DNA of 23,951 nucleotides from the NCBI GenBank assembly GCA_004151065.3, contig NWUY0300036166.1, forward strand, positions 13,316-37,266, in the 5' to 3' direction. The notes beneath the pieces were generated by a model. The model saw nothing but the letters and a program-made list of their open reading frames with translations, searched no databases and was not told the DNA's origin. The position numbers and the translations under genes are program-made. Source of the DNA: Larix sibirica (lineage: Eukaryota > Streptophyta > Pinopsida > Pinales > Pinaceae). Of this stretch, positions 9,885-18,798 are shown piece by piece; positions within the stretch are counted from its first letter, which is position 1, and each line of letters starts with the position of its first letter.

Positions 9885-10356
9885 TGTTAGGGTACTACCC
9901 TAATTCCCTTACTTTAGGAGTTAGTCAAGTAACGGTATGTGGCCATCTCCTTTGAATAAGGGTGAGTAGTTAGTAGTGGGAAATTAATTAATGTAAAAAG
10001 GGTCTCTCTATTAACTAAGGCCCACTAGGTAGTTGGTATCATTGATTATGGGATCATGTAAAGTGGTTAGGGTTCTGGGATACTAAAAGCCTATCTAAAG
10101 AGTTAGGGGGCCATGGATTGTTTTGTCAAGAATTGTTGTATTTGGAGCTTTATTCAACTAAAGGGTCACCGAACCTTAAGAGGTGAGTGAATATTGTTTT
10201 CTAAATTGATTTTCATAATACATGGGTTATTTCTACAACATGTATATTCTCTATTATCTTGTGTTTGGTTATTTTGCACTATAAATTCTATCTTTTTACA
10301 TCACAAATCTCTATATATATTGTGTTTTTGTAAGTTTCAAGATTAAGTACACCACA
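9885..10356 (+). repeat. 3' LTR of element A, copy 1
   Basis: This 472-bp copy runs from TGTTAGGGTACTACCC to CACCACA. It matches the 5' LTR with many differences and 15843-16312 with few. A TATA-like CTATCTAAAG lies at 10091-10100. Its first bases form a perfect 8-bp inverted repeat (TTAGGGTA-C-TACCCTAA). Confidence 0.93.
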
Positions 10357-10860
10357 ATGTTAGTAAAAGACAATTATTATTGACTATAATTAGTGAAGGA
10401 TGTGAAGAAATGGGTGAAATGTTGTAAAGTTTGCCAACACTTAAAAAAAAGAGTCAAAACATAGGTTTGTAAACACCATTACTAGTACTTACTAATACCA
10501 AATGAAACATGAAAGGACATCAACACATATTTTATATTGGGACTACCCAAAACACACAAAGCTAACAATTATATCTTTATAGTTAATGACAATTTTTTTA
10601 AAATAGCACAATTTATTCAATGTGAGAAGCCACTGGATGCTACAATATTTTTAAAAAAACCTATAAAATTATATAGGTTACCTATTAATATAACTTGAGA
10701 TAAAATCAATAAATTCATTGACCATTTGTGGAGAACCAAAAAAACTTTACAATTATATAGGTTACCTATTAATATAACTTTACATACAATCAATAAATTC
10801 ATTGACCATTTGTAGAGAACCATGTGCAAAATGTTGGGAACAAGTTTATATTAACAATGA
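10357..10860 (+). pseudogene. pol: Element B integrase continued (CC half and core), copy 1
   Basis: The first codons (MLVKDNYYW, 10357-10384) continue the finger interrupted at 5215. VKKWVKCCKVCQHLKK (10401-10449) carries the CX2C half, with Cys codons at 10423-10425 and 10432-10434. Core text follows: a decayed DF.LGLPKT.., then FIVNDNFF and CEKPLDATIF, with the block KLYRLPINIT...INKFIDHLWRT (10668-10735) repeated once more at 84-bp spacing. It corresponds to 'LFFKE.VRLHG.P..I.SDRD.KF..HFWRTLW..LGT'. CKMLGTSLY at 10826-10852 is the last recognisable part. Stops and frameshifts show a relic. Confidence 0.8.
10665..10822 (+). repeat. 84-bp tandem repeat in integrase relic, two copies
   Basis: Units begin at 10665 and 10749 (A[A/C]AATTATATAGGTTACC). 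The period is 84 bp, or 28 codons, so the duplication keeps the integrase frame. Copy 2 of the region has four units (16626-16939). Confidence 0.93.
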
Positions 10861-11498
10861 CGAAACAACACAACACATATCACATTGAGTATTAAAATGC
10901 CAACATCACATTAACATTTTTTTAACGCTCTAAAAGAATTATTAAATAATTTGAATGAAAAATTATATGAATTGTTATAGCATTCACTTGAATTGATTGA
11001 AATGAATGGAGTTGTTTAAAAATTTGACGATTTGGATTAGATAACTATTTTTAGCTGGAATTAGATGTTTTTTATTTTATTTTGCAAAATCAAAATTTAA
11101 TTGTGTTTTATTGGGATTTTGATAGTAAAAATGGATTCAACACCTTCAAAAACCCATAAGACACCAAAATTCTAGAATTTGATTACTATTACCTAAATTT
11201 TGAAAAATTACTACCAATTTTTTTGAAAATCTTACGCATAAAAATAATTTATTCTAACTCAAATGGTAGAATTTTCAGACCACGCTTTCACATGGCATGG
11301 AATGTGATGGGAACCTTGAGCATGCTTTGCTTGTGTTTGGGAACATTGAAATTCTACAAACACACATTCCGGGCCATTGAATAACCGTTCTCTTCCATTG
11401 CTTGTTTGAGTGTACTTTCACATGTGTACTCTTTTAAAATCAATGGTACAATTAAAAAGAATAATGTATCACATGTTTAGAACTATTTTAATTTTGTA
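10861..11498. other. Non-coding flank of element B integrase, copy 1
   Basis: This AT-rich DNA has no recognisable gene on either strand. It is homologous to 16961-17592. By eye the last 170 bases diverge less from copy 2 than the element A leader does. It could hold the decayed end of element B, but no polypurine tract or LTR is visible. Confidence 0.6.
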
Positions 11499-11499
11499 N
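11499..11499. other. Single N exactly at a repeat breakpoint (probable assembly join)
   Basis: The left side ends at the base equivalent to 17592. The right side starts at the base equivalent to about 5698, just inside the PBS of element A. A single N placed at the exact junction of a 6-kb repeat suggests contig joining rather than a sequenced junction. Confidence 0.8.
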
Positions 11500-12406
11500 G
11501 CACATACTTGAGCTAGCATGCCTCCATAATTTTTGTAGATTTTTTTAGGCTAGAAATGTGTTATGGCGTCTTTAAATAACACAGATATCTATTTTTGACT
11601 GGGTAAACTTGTGCTTTGGGAAGCATACACACATGATATAAAAATGGCACAAGTCACATTGTTGGACACCCTTGTAACCTCTACTGGTGTACCATTGAGT
11701 AGTATCGTATAAGACAACATCATATATGGAATTTTACTTCCACATACCCTAGGGTATAATGGAAGTCCCTAAACAACTTGGAACTAGCCCTAGATAATTT
11801 GATCAACCATGTTGTTTCTATAGCAACACTAAGCAAAGCACTTGGGAAGATTACTCTCTACTACCTAGGTAGTTAGGTAATACAACTAAGGGAATGATTG
11901 AGCTTCCTTAGTTAGTGGCTAGAGGGACAGGGTCAAGTACTATTGTTGGACCCCACATGTATATGTGAGAGATATAACACCTGGCACTTCCTTATCCTCA
12001 GGACCCTGGAAATCCTATCATATGAGACCAACTAGTGAAATTCCTACATATTTGCATCTAGAAGGAATTTGATAATTCTGTTAGTGAAAAAATATTTAGC
12101 GGGGAGTAATACTCCTATTATATTTCAAGGTAAAGTAGTACGAGATCCACCTACACCATTATGGAGACCTATTTCAAAATAATCCTTGCATCGTGTTGAT
12201 TGTATTGATATACATCTCTAACAATTTTTTTTTGTGTGGACCTTACCATACAAAATCGGTGGTACCTCTCAATCAAAGATTGGACTCTTTTACCAATGGT
12301 CATTTTGAGATAAGTTGGTATTAATACTTTTCATAGCCTAAGTGTTCCTATGGTCAACACCCACAACCAATCAAACATGAAAAACTAGAACAAAGATCCA
12401 CTAAAG
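11500..12406 (+). other. Element A untranslated leader, copy 2
   Basis: It starts at GCACATACTTGAGC, the last bases of the PBS region, with no LTR before it. No supported reading frame is present. It aligns with 5698-6600 with many substitutions. Confidence 0.6.
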
Positions 12407-13215
12407 GAAACTAAGGATCTTGAATCAATGGTCATGGAATTGAAGCAAATAGTCATATCCAAATCAATCAGGTTAACCAACAATTGAACACACTAAATAA
12501 ACACGTGGGTCTAGATCCCACACCAAAGGATCCATCTAAGGATGCTATGGTCAATGAATAATAGGGCTCTCATGCTCTCTTCCATAAAAACCAACCTCCA
12601 CCATTTATGGATAATATTTCATGGAACTATTCCCCAAAGGCCAACATGTGTGAATTTGATGGCTCAGATCCCTTGAATTGGGTTACCCAAATGGAACCCT
12701 ATTTTTCACTTCATAGCATTAAGGATTATCTCCAAAAGTTAAAATTGGTGTCTTATGTTTAGACTCAGAACGTTGGGCATGTTGGCAATGGTACCATAAG
12801 TCTTATTGTCATTATGTCCCTTGGAGCCAATTTGTGAAGATACTTCATGATAATTTTGAATTGGACACTCACTACCTAGGAAGGTTGACCAAATTACTCC
12901 AAAGAAACATGGTTTTAGACTGTATTACAAAATTTGAGCAATTAGCAATCTACACATATGGCAGGAATACTTCATCAATGGCTTCAAAGAGGAAATTGAA
13001 GCACATGCCATCATGAAATTCTCGACAACATCGTTAGAAGCTTGTGATAGATCTTAATTTCCTACTCACACAATGTCTACAATTGATCTTAATTCCATCA
13101 CCTCCAACATGTTTCCATTATGAATCCAAAATTTATCTCTAGATGCAATGGCATAAATGCTTCAAGCTTTGCTATAACTGTCATGAATAATGTTTTCGAG
13201 GGCATAAATGCAAAT
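12407..13215 (+). pseudogene. gag: Element A gag relic with zinc knuckle, copy 2
   Basis: ETKDLESMVMELKQIVISKS (12407-12466), CEFDGSDPLNWVTQMEPYFS (12648-12707) and ILHDNFELDTHYLGRLTKLL (12840-12899), then NMVLDCITKFEQLAIYTYG, are the Gag capsid motifs also seen in copy 1. A further frame gives GFKEEIEAHAIM (about 12979-13014), the 'GLKEEI.AHV' motif. The zinc knuckle at 13170-13211 is better kept than in copy 1: C-Y-N-C, stop, then C-F-R-G-H-K-C, retaining the final His and Cys. A deletion removes about 18 bp after the TYG codons relative to copy 1. Stops and shifts make it non-functional. Confidence 0.83.
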
Positions 13216-13315
13216 AACATAAATTATTCCAAATAGATGTATCCTACATGATCACCTATTAGACATAACAATTGAAGGTACTCGTGAACTAGAAATTGAG
13301 GATATTGCTCCACCC

Positions 13316-13580
13316 ATGGAAGATGAAAACACATTGCAAGATCCTAGGGCGGGATTCCAAATATTTCTCCATGGCTTATTAGGTTTCTCCACACCCCAGA
13401 CATTGAAGTTGATAGGCTACACCAAGCACCGTAAAGTAATTGTACTAATTGATAGTGGAAACACCCATGATTTTATTCGTAGGAGAGTGGCAAGAGAAAC
13501 CCATTGATATGTCTACTTTAAACCAATTTCCAAATTATGATAGAAAATGGTGGTATGATGAAATGTGGGGGTCACTGCGA
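13316..13580 (+). pseudogene. Element A protease relic, copy 2
   Basis: An uninterrupted frame of 63 codons (13316-13507) reads MEDENTLQDPRAGFQIFLHG, then GFSTPQTLKLIGYTKH and VIVLIDSGNTHDF. The catalytic DSG is at 13451-13459. Unlike copy 1 there is no stop in the strand before the active site. The frame ends at a stop after ARETH. The MKCGGHCEN-like motif follows in another frame to about 13580. This is the retropepsin of Gag-Pol, truncated by the loss of RT behind it. Confidence 0.85.
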
Positions 13581-14301
13581 AAATGAGGGAGGAGGAGGAG
13601 AGAGAACACCTAGATTACTCTTATGTTGTAAGAACCTTCCTAGACCCTAATTTTGTATGCTTAATCCCCCCTTAGGGATCCCTATCTTTGAGACATCTTC
13701 CCATTTGTGTATTAAAATTATCTTATGACTTCTTCCTTATATGCAAGAGGAGATTGAATACTTGGGAGTGAGAAGCATGAGTGGCCCAGGTTACAAAGGG
13801 ACTGGAAATTTGGTTCCATGAGTGCTTGCAACGTGATCATGTATAATTGCATGCTTTGTATTTCATCATTTTAATAGAGATATTATATCCACTCCCCCCC
13901 CTCACAATTTGATGGTCAATACTCATTTTGTTCGATTCTAACTGGTTTAAAGGGATTAACCCTCCTGATAGGTTAACTACGGTAAACCATTCATGTTATT
14001 AATTTATGATTTGGTTTATAACTTTATGGTGCCAAAAGGTATTTGAGAAATATCTCTTGTCTCCTTCTGTGCATATTTAAAGGCATGATGCATTGAAGCT
14101 TTAGAGGAGGAGAAGGATCGAGGACAACCAATGAAGAACATGTTCCTTCATTTCCTTTTCTTGGTTCATTATCTTTGTCTTCTTAGATATTTATTCAACT
14201 TCTTGAGTCTAGACCAATACCCTAGGGGAACAGTAGTAGTCATATGTCTTTAACTCTGTTAATAGTCATCCCTAGCTATTAGGAAAAATCTCCCACAATA
14301 G
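13581..14301 (+). other. Unrelated DNA in place of RT/RNase H, copy 2
   Basis: It corresponds to 7806-8351 but is longer, because 13615-13780 (166 bp) is absent from copy 1. No RT motif is visible in any frame. The 166-bp segment is neither an LTR nor a recognised insertion. Its ends share only a GA dinucleotide, which fits a small deletion in copy 1. Confidence 0.75.
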
Positions 14302-15790
14302 AAGGGTAGATAAAATGTGGTGGTTGTTGCGTTGTCTAGGAAATTTGAAGAGGAGGGTTATGTATTTGCATTATCCTTTCCAGTTCTAGGTTGGATCGAG
14401 GAAGTGAGTCGCGAATGGATGGAATGACACTATAGTGCAACTCAATCAACAACTTAAGGAATATTCAAACCCTTCTCAAGGCATATGTGGCACCAAGATA
14501 CATTGCACTATAAAGAGCACCTTTTTCTAGCACATAATTTAGCTTTGAAATAAAGGATCTTATAGGAGTTACATTCCTCACCCTCAGTAGGTCACTTAGG
14601 ATTTCATAAAACCTATTAAAGGATTAAGCATTCATTCTTTTGGGAAGACATGAAAATAAACATCCAAACCTTTGTTGCAGTGTGCAACACTTGTAAAAGA
14701 CACAAGGGAGAAATAGTGAAGTCGTCAGGGGCCTTACATCCACTTCCAATTCCAACCCATCTATGCACTAATATTTCTTTGTATTTTATAGTGGGTTTCA
14801 TAGAGCTAGTAATAAATCAATCATCGTGGTGGTTGTTAATAGTATTTCAAAATATGCCCACTTTTGAGCATTGTCACACCCTTTTACACCATCATTAGTT
14901 GCCCAATTTTTCATGGATCATATTTTAAAATACATGTTATGCCCACTTCCATTCTTTTGATAAGGACCCTACCTTCACAAGAAACTTTAGGCAAGATTTA
15001 TTTAAACTTCGGGGTACCCAATTGAAACTTAGCACAACCTATCACCCATAAATAAATGGTGAGACATAAGTAGTGAATACATGTTTAGAAACTTTTTTGA
15101 GATGCTTTGCTTCAAAGAAGCTGCACCAATGGGCACAATGGATTCCTTTTGTAGAATTGTGCTACATTACCACTTATCATAGAGCTTCCAAAATGAACCT
15201 GTATGAAGCATTGTATGACCCAAAACCGTTGTCCGTGGTTTCCTCTTTAATAGAAACTTCTTGGGTCCATATAGTGGATACGCTTCACACCAAAGAAGCT
15301 ATTCTCTGCACACTTAAGGACAATTTGACTATGACTCAAAATAGAATGAAACGACATGCAAATCATTATAACTTAGAGTGTTTGTTCACAAAAGTGGATC
15401 GAGTGTTTCTTCATCTTCAACCTTACTAACATACATCACTAGAAAATAACCTCCACTAGGAACTAGCCCCAAAGTTATTTGGACCTTACAAGATCCTACA
15501 ACACATTAGATAGGTGGCCCATAAGCTAGCTTTGCTAGATCACTCCAAGATTCACCGAGTGTTTTGTGTATCTTTCCTAAAAAAGGTGCTGGTCTCCAAT
15601 TGTAAAGTGCAAACCAAGTTACCAAAAATTGATGAGGAAGGTTCCATTTCGCTCTAGCTAGAAGCAGTATTGGATAGCAGGGAACACCAATTGCATAGGT
15701 GTACAATCAAATAAATCTTGATCCAGTGGAAAGATACACAACCAAAATATGTCACCTAGGAACTTGAAGGTATTCTACAACAATTTCATC
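14302..15790 (+). pseudogene. pol: Element A RNase H end, integrase and chromodomain-like tail, copy 2
   Basis: The same domain order as copy 1 is present. It runs from the RNase H end (NVVVVALSRKFEEEG-like) through the HHCC finger (HSSPSVGHLGFHKTY at 14574-14618 and CNTCKRHKGE at 14683-14712), FDKDPTFTR (second Asp), and YHP.ING.T, stop, VVNTCLET, where the catalytic Glu codon is TAA at 15067-15069. WAQWIPFVELCYITTYHRAS (15130-15189) continues to VFLHLQPY at 15422. The chromodomain-like REHQLHRCTIK and LIQWKD segments occupy 15678-15750. The shared stop shows that both copies descend from an already inactive integrase. Additional substitutions (for example, the conserved Trp in AEWCY is Leu here) are private to this copy. 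Confidence 0.87.
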
Positions 15791-15794
15791 ATCC

Positions 15795-15813
15795 TTTAGG
15801 GTACTACCCTAAA
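15795..15813. repeat. Palindrome TTTAGGGTACTACCCTAAA, extra copy of the LTR tip
   Basis: This is a perfect inverted repeat (9-bp arms, 1-nt centre). It contains the same 17 bases found at the LTR start at 15845 and lies 48 bp upstream of that start. Copy 1 has unrelated sequence at this place. It also happens to read as plant telomere units TTTAGGG and CCCTAAA. It probably arose by a templated or LTR-tip duplication event. Confidence 0.85.
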
Positions 15814-15828
15814 GGACACACTAATCTT

Positions 15829-15840
15829 GAAGGGGGAGGG
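15829..15840 (+). promoter_or_regulatory. Polypurine tract of element A, copy 2
   Basis: GAAGGGGGAGGG is followed by CA and the LTR start, identical to copy 1. Confidence 0.9.
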
Positions 15841-15842
15841 CA

Positions 15843-16312
15843 TGTTAGGGTACTACCCTAATTCCCTTACTTTAGGAGTTGGTCAAGTAATGCATGTGGC
15901 CATCTCATTTAAATAAGGGCGAGTAGTTAGTAGTGAGAAATTAATTAATGTAAAAGGGGTCTCTCTATTAACTAAGGCCCACTAGGTAGTTGGTATCATT
16001 GATTATGGGATCACGTCAAGTGGTTAGGGTTTTGGGATACTGAAAGCCTATCTAAAGAGTTAGGGGGCCATTGATAGTTTTGTCAAGAATTGTTGTATTT
16101 GGAGCTCTATTCCACTAAAAGGTCACCCAACCTTAAGAGGTGAGTGAATATGTTTTTTGAATTAATTTTCATAATACAAAGGTTATTTCTACAACATGTA
16201 TCTTCTCTATTATCTTGTGTTTGGTTATTCTACACTATAAATTCTAATTTTTTGCATCACAAATCTTTATATATATTGTGTTTTGGTAAGTTTCAAGATT
16301 AAGTACACCACA
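15843..16312 (+). repeat. 3' LTR of element A, copy 2
   Basis: This 470-bp copy runs from TGTTAGGG to CACCACA and is closely similar to 9885-10356. A TATA-like CTATCTAAAG lies at 16048-16057. The flank after it (ATGTTAGTAAC...) is the element B integrase, as in copy 1. Confidence 0.93.
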
Positions 16313-16960
16313 ATGTTAGTAACAAAAAATTATTATTAACTATAATTGACGAAGGATGTGAAGAAATGGGTGAAATGTTGTAGAGTTTGTCAACACTTGA
16401 AAAAAAAGAAAAAGTCAAAACATAGGTTTGTAGACACCACTACTAGTACCTATTTATACCAAATGAGACATGAAAGGACATTAACAAAGATTTTATATTG
16501 GGACTACCCAAAACACAAAATGCTAATAATTATATCTTTATAGTTGTTGACAATTTTTTTGAAATAGCACATTTTTTTCCATGTGAGAAGCCACTGGATG
16601 CTACAATATTTTTCAAAAAAAATATACAATTATATAGGTTATCTATTCATATAACTTTAGATACAATCAATAAATTCATTAACCATTTGTGGAGAAACCA
16701 AAAAACTATACAATTATATAAGTTACCTGAGATACAATCATTAAATTCATTGACCATTTGTGGAGAACCAAAAAAACTATACAGTTATATAGGTTACCTA
16801 TGAATATAACTTTAGATACAATCAATAAATTCATTGACCATTTGTGGAGAACCAAAAAAAACTATACAATTATATAGGTTACCTATGAATATAACTTTAT
16901 ATACAATCAATAAATTCATTCACCATTTGTGGAGAACCATGTGCAAAATGTTGAGAACGA
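16313..16960 (+). pseudogene. pol: Element B integrase remainder, copy 2
   Basis: TKDVKKWVKCCRVCQHLKKK (16349-16408) carries the CX2C half of the zinc finger. In another frame KDFILGLPKTQN (about 16486-16521) holds the first catalytic Asp, followed by NNYIFIVVDNFFEIAHFFP (16526-16582) and CEKPLDATIFFK. This is the 'DF.LGLP.TQ...SIFVVVDRFSKMAHF.PC' core of plant gypsy integrases. It is better preserved than copy 1. The block QLYRLSIHITLDTINKFINH is then multiplied by the 84-bp repeat array. No second or third catalytic residue can be followed with confidence. It is separated from its N-terminal half by element A. Confidence 0.83.
16626..16939 (+). repeat. 84-bp tandem repeat in integrase relic, four copies
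   Basis: Units start at 16626, 16710, 16781 and 16866, with lengths 84, 71, 85 and a final partial unit. The second lacks 13 bp. Each contains a TTATATA[G/A]GTTA block and CATTTGTGGAGAA. The homologous array in copy 1 has two units, so the expansion took place after the copies separated or the shorter array contracted. Confidence 0.93.
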
Positions 16961-17057
16961 GTTAATGTTAACAAAATGACAAAACAACACAACACATATC
17001 ACATTTAGTATTAAAATGCCAACATCACATTAACATTTTTTTAACGATCTCAAAGAA

Positions 17058-17105
17058 TTATTAAATAATTTGAATGAAAATTTATTAAATAATTTGAATG
17101 AAAAT
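17058..17105. repeat. 24-bp tandem duplication, private to copy 2
   Basis: The unit TTATTAAATAATTTGAATG plus AAAAT occurs twice (17058 and 17082). Copy 1 has it once, near 10938. Confidence 0.88.
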
Positions 17106-17352
17106 TTATATGAATGATTATAGTATCCATTTGAATTGATTGAAATGAATGGAGTTGTCTAAAAATTTAATTATTGGATTGGATAATCATTTTTATCCAG
17201 AATTCGATGTTTTTTTATTTTGCAAAATTGAAATTTAATTGTGTTTTATTGAGATTTTGATAATAGAAATGGATTCAACACCCTCAAAAACTTATGAGAC
17301 ATCCAAAATTTTAGAATTTAACAACTCAAATAGTAGAATTTTTAAACCACTT

Positions 17353-17390
17353 ATAAAAGAAATAACATGGCATAAAAGAAATAACATGGC
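17353..17390. repeat. 19-bp tandem duplication, private to copy 2
   Basis: ATAAAAGAAATAACATGGC is repeated exactly at 17353 and 17372. The unit is not duplicated at the homologous place in copy 1. Confidence 0.88.
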
Positions 17391-17735
17391 ATGAAATGTG
17401 ATGGAAACCTTGAGCATGCTTTGCTTGTGTTTGGGAACATTGACATTCTACAAACACACATTCCGGGCCGTTGAATAACCGTTCTCTTCCATTGCTTGTT
17501 TGAGTGTACTTTCACATGTGTATTCTTTTAAAATCAATGGTACAATTAAAAAGAATATTGTATCACATGTTTAGAACTATTTTAATTTTGTAACTATGAA
17601 ATTTCCAAGTCCATTAACTTGTAGAATCTTTTACTTTTTTACGTCAAGTGGCTTTATATTTGTGGGCCATGATTAAGCAATGCAAATACAAATAGATAAA
17701 ATGTAATCCAATTTGCATCTAAGTGGTGACATATT

Positions 17736-17878
17736 TGTAATGTCCCCTCCCATCATACCAGCTTGATGAAGGGAATGTAAGGCTAAAATTGGGCATGTAG
17801 CCCCATGTGAATTAAGTAAACTCATTGATAACATAAAAAGACATATGTATATATATATATATGCAAGAAACACAGCGG
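17736..17878 (+). other. Possible start of an LTR insertion, cut by an N
   Basis: Where the two flank copies diverge, the left copy continues with TGTAATGTCCCCTCCC, a TG-starting LTR-like 5' end, for about 143 bp to the N. It includes an AT microsatellite around 17846-17862. The other copy continues uninterrupted at this point. It could be an LTR insertion in one haplotype or paralog. No second end is visible. Confidence 0.35.
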
Positions 17879-17879
17879 N
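17879..17879. other. Single N at a second repeat breakpoint
   Basis: The base after the N (17880) begins a sequence that repeats 17559 onward and 11465 onward. As at 11499, the N coincides with the edge of a repeat and so probably marks a contig join. Confidence 0.8.
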
Positions 17880-18073
17880 TGTATCACATGTTTAGAACTA
17901 TTTTAATTTTGTAACTATGAAATTTCCAAGTCCATTAACTTGTAGAATCTTTTACTTTTTTACGTCAAGTGGCTTTATATTTGTGGGCCATGATTAAGCA
18001 ATGCAGCATAAAAGCATAAGAAGTCAAATACAAATAGATAAAATGTAATCCAATTTGCATATAAGTGGCGACA

Positions 18074-18798
18074 ATATTCTTTTTCTAAAGTTATATTTAT
18101 CTATTTTGCTTTTCCTCTTTGTCATTATGTTCAAATTATGAATGGTTAAAAATAATATTATTGTACAATACACTACTTATGTTTAAAATTACATTTTTTT
18201 TACAAAATAAATAGAGACCTCAAATTCACATAGAAACCTTTGATCTATCGAAAGGCAGGATTTTATGTCTTGTTTGTCGGTCCCATGTCAATAGGACATC
18301 GAAGCGAATAATATCGCTGCAATGTGCTTGACATCATTAAAACTTTGCATAATTTATGGTTTTGAGATACATTCGAGATATGGCTAGTATTTTTATATAA
18401 AAATAGTTATAATAATAATTATTTTATATTATGTAAAATTATTATAGAGAATTTTAATTAGTTAGCTTAAAGTTTTTATAAATATAAAAATATTTAGAAC
18501 CATCCTTTGTAATTGGTGCAAATCGTAGTTGTATATTCATTTGTGAAAAAAATAAGTTACTATATTTAAACATTTAGGTGATATTTTCTCTTTGTCTATG
18601 GGCCTTGGACCTTAGACTTAGGAGTGGTATACACCCTTAACTAACTTATGAAAGACATCCTCTTCAAAGTTGAGAATTGAATTGGAGGGTTACATTGCAT
18701 GGTCGTTGCTTGTTTTAGTAACCAGTAATACATTACTTTGTCCCCAATTCCATGTGTTTGGCATATGTAATTATCATTAATAAATAAGTCTTAATTAT
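18074..18798. other. AT-rich non-coding DNA
   Basis: No reading frame, LTR or RNA gene could be recognised. Local AT-rich tracts and short homopolymers are the only structure seen. Confidence 0.6.

Larger units (their letters stand above)
5216..10356 (+). mobile_element. Element A: RT-less Ty3/gypsy chromovirus-like retrotransposon, copy 1
   Basis: It has a 5' LTR (5216-5685), a tRNA-Met-type PBS (5688-5699), gag (6601-7430), protease (7530-7805), integrase with a chromodomain-like end (8352-9860), a polypurine tract (9871-9882) and a 3' LTR (9885-10356), all on the + strand. About 545 bp of unrelated sequence replaces RT and most of RNase H, so the element could only have moved with enzymes supplied in trans, or it lost RT after insertion. 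It is nested in element B's integrase. The expected 5-bp target duplication is degenerate (TCCTT on the left, ATGTT on the right). Removing five bases restores B's frame across the site, which supports a genuine insertion point. Confidence 0.9.
11500..17592 (+). repeat. Second copy of the 6-kb block 5698-11498
   Basis: The two blocks are collinear from the PBS edge of element A through its internal region, 3' LTR, the element B integrase remainder and the flank. Shared features include the missing RT, the same replacement DNA and the stop at the integrase catalytic Glu. Differences include a 166-bp segment present only here (13615-13780), two extra 84-bp units, and 24-bp and 19-bp tandem duplications. 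By eye, divergence is several percent in the element and lower in the 3' flank. The 5' LTR is missing. Whether this is a true tandem duplication or a misplaced paralogous contig is unresolved. Confidence 0.9.
17559..18073. repeat. Direct repeat flanking an N: 17559-17731 and 17880-18073
   Basis: The first 126 bases of each (17559-17684 and 17880-18005) are identical. The second copy then has 21 additional bases (18006-18026), after which homology continues with two substitutions to GACA. The unique sequence between (17732-17878) ends at the N at 17879. The start of the second copy is also identical to 11465-11498. Confidence 0.92.

Noticed and set aside
10861-11498. 3' LTR of element B
   Set aside because: No polypurine tract, no TG...CA ends and no similarity to the presumed leader at 1341-2055 could be seen.
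11465-11520. A 5' LTR for copy 2 of element A
   Set aside because: The sequence left of 11499 matches the B-flank at 17559-17592, not any LTR. Copy 2 starts at the PBS edge.
15795-15813. Interstitial telomere repeat
   Set aside because: Only one TTTAGGG and one inverted CCCTAAA occur, and the sequence is explained as a copy of the LTR tip palindrome.
16626-16939. CRISPR-like array
   Set aside because: Units are contiguous 84-bp tandem copies without spacers, the sequence encodes integrase, and the genome is a plant.
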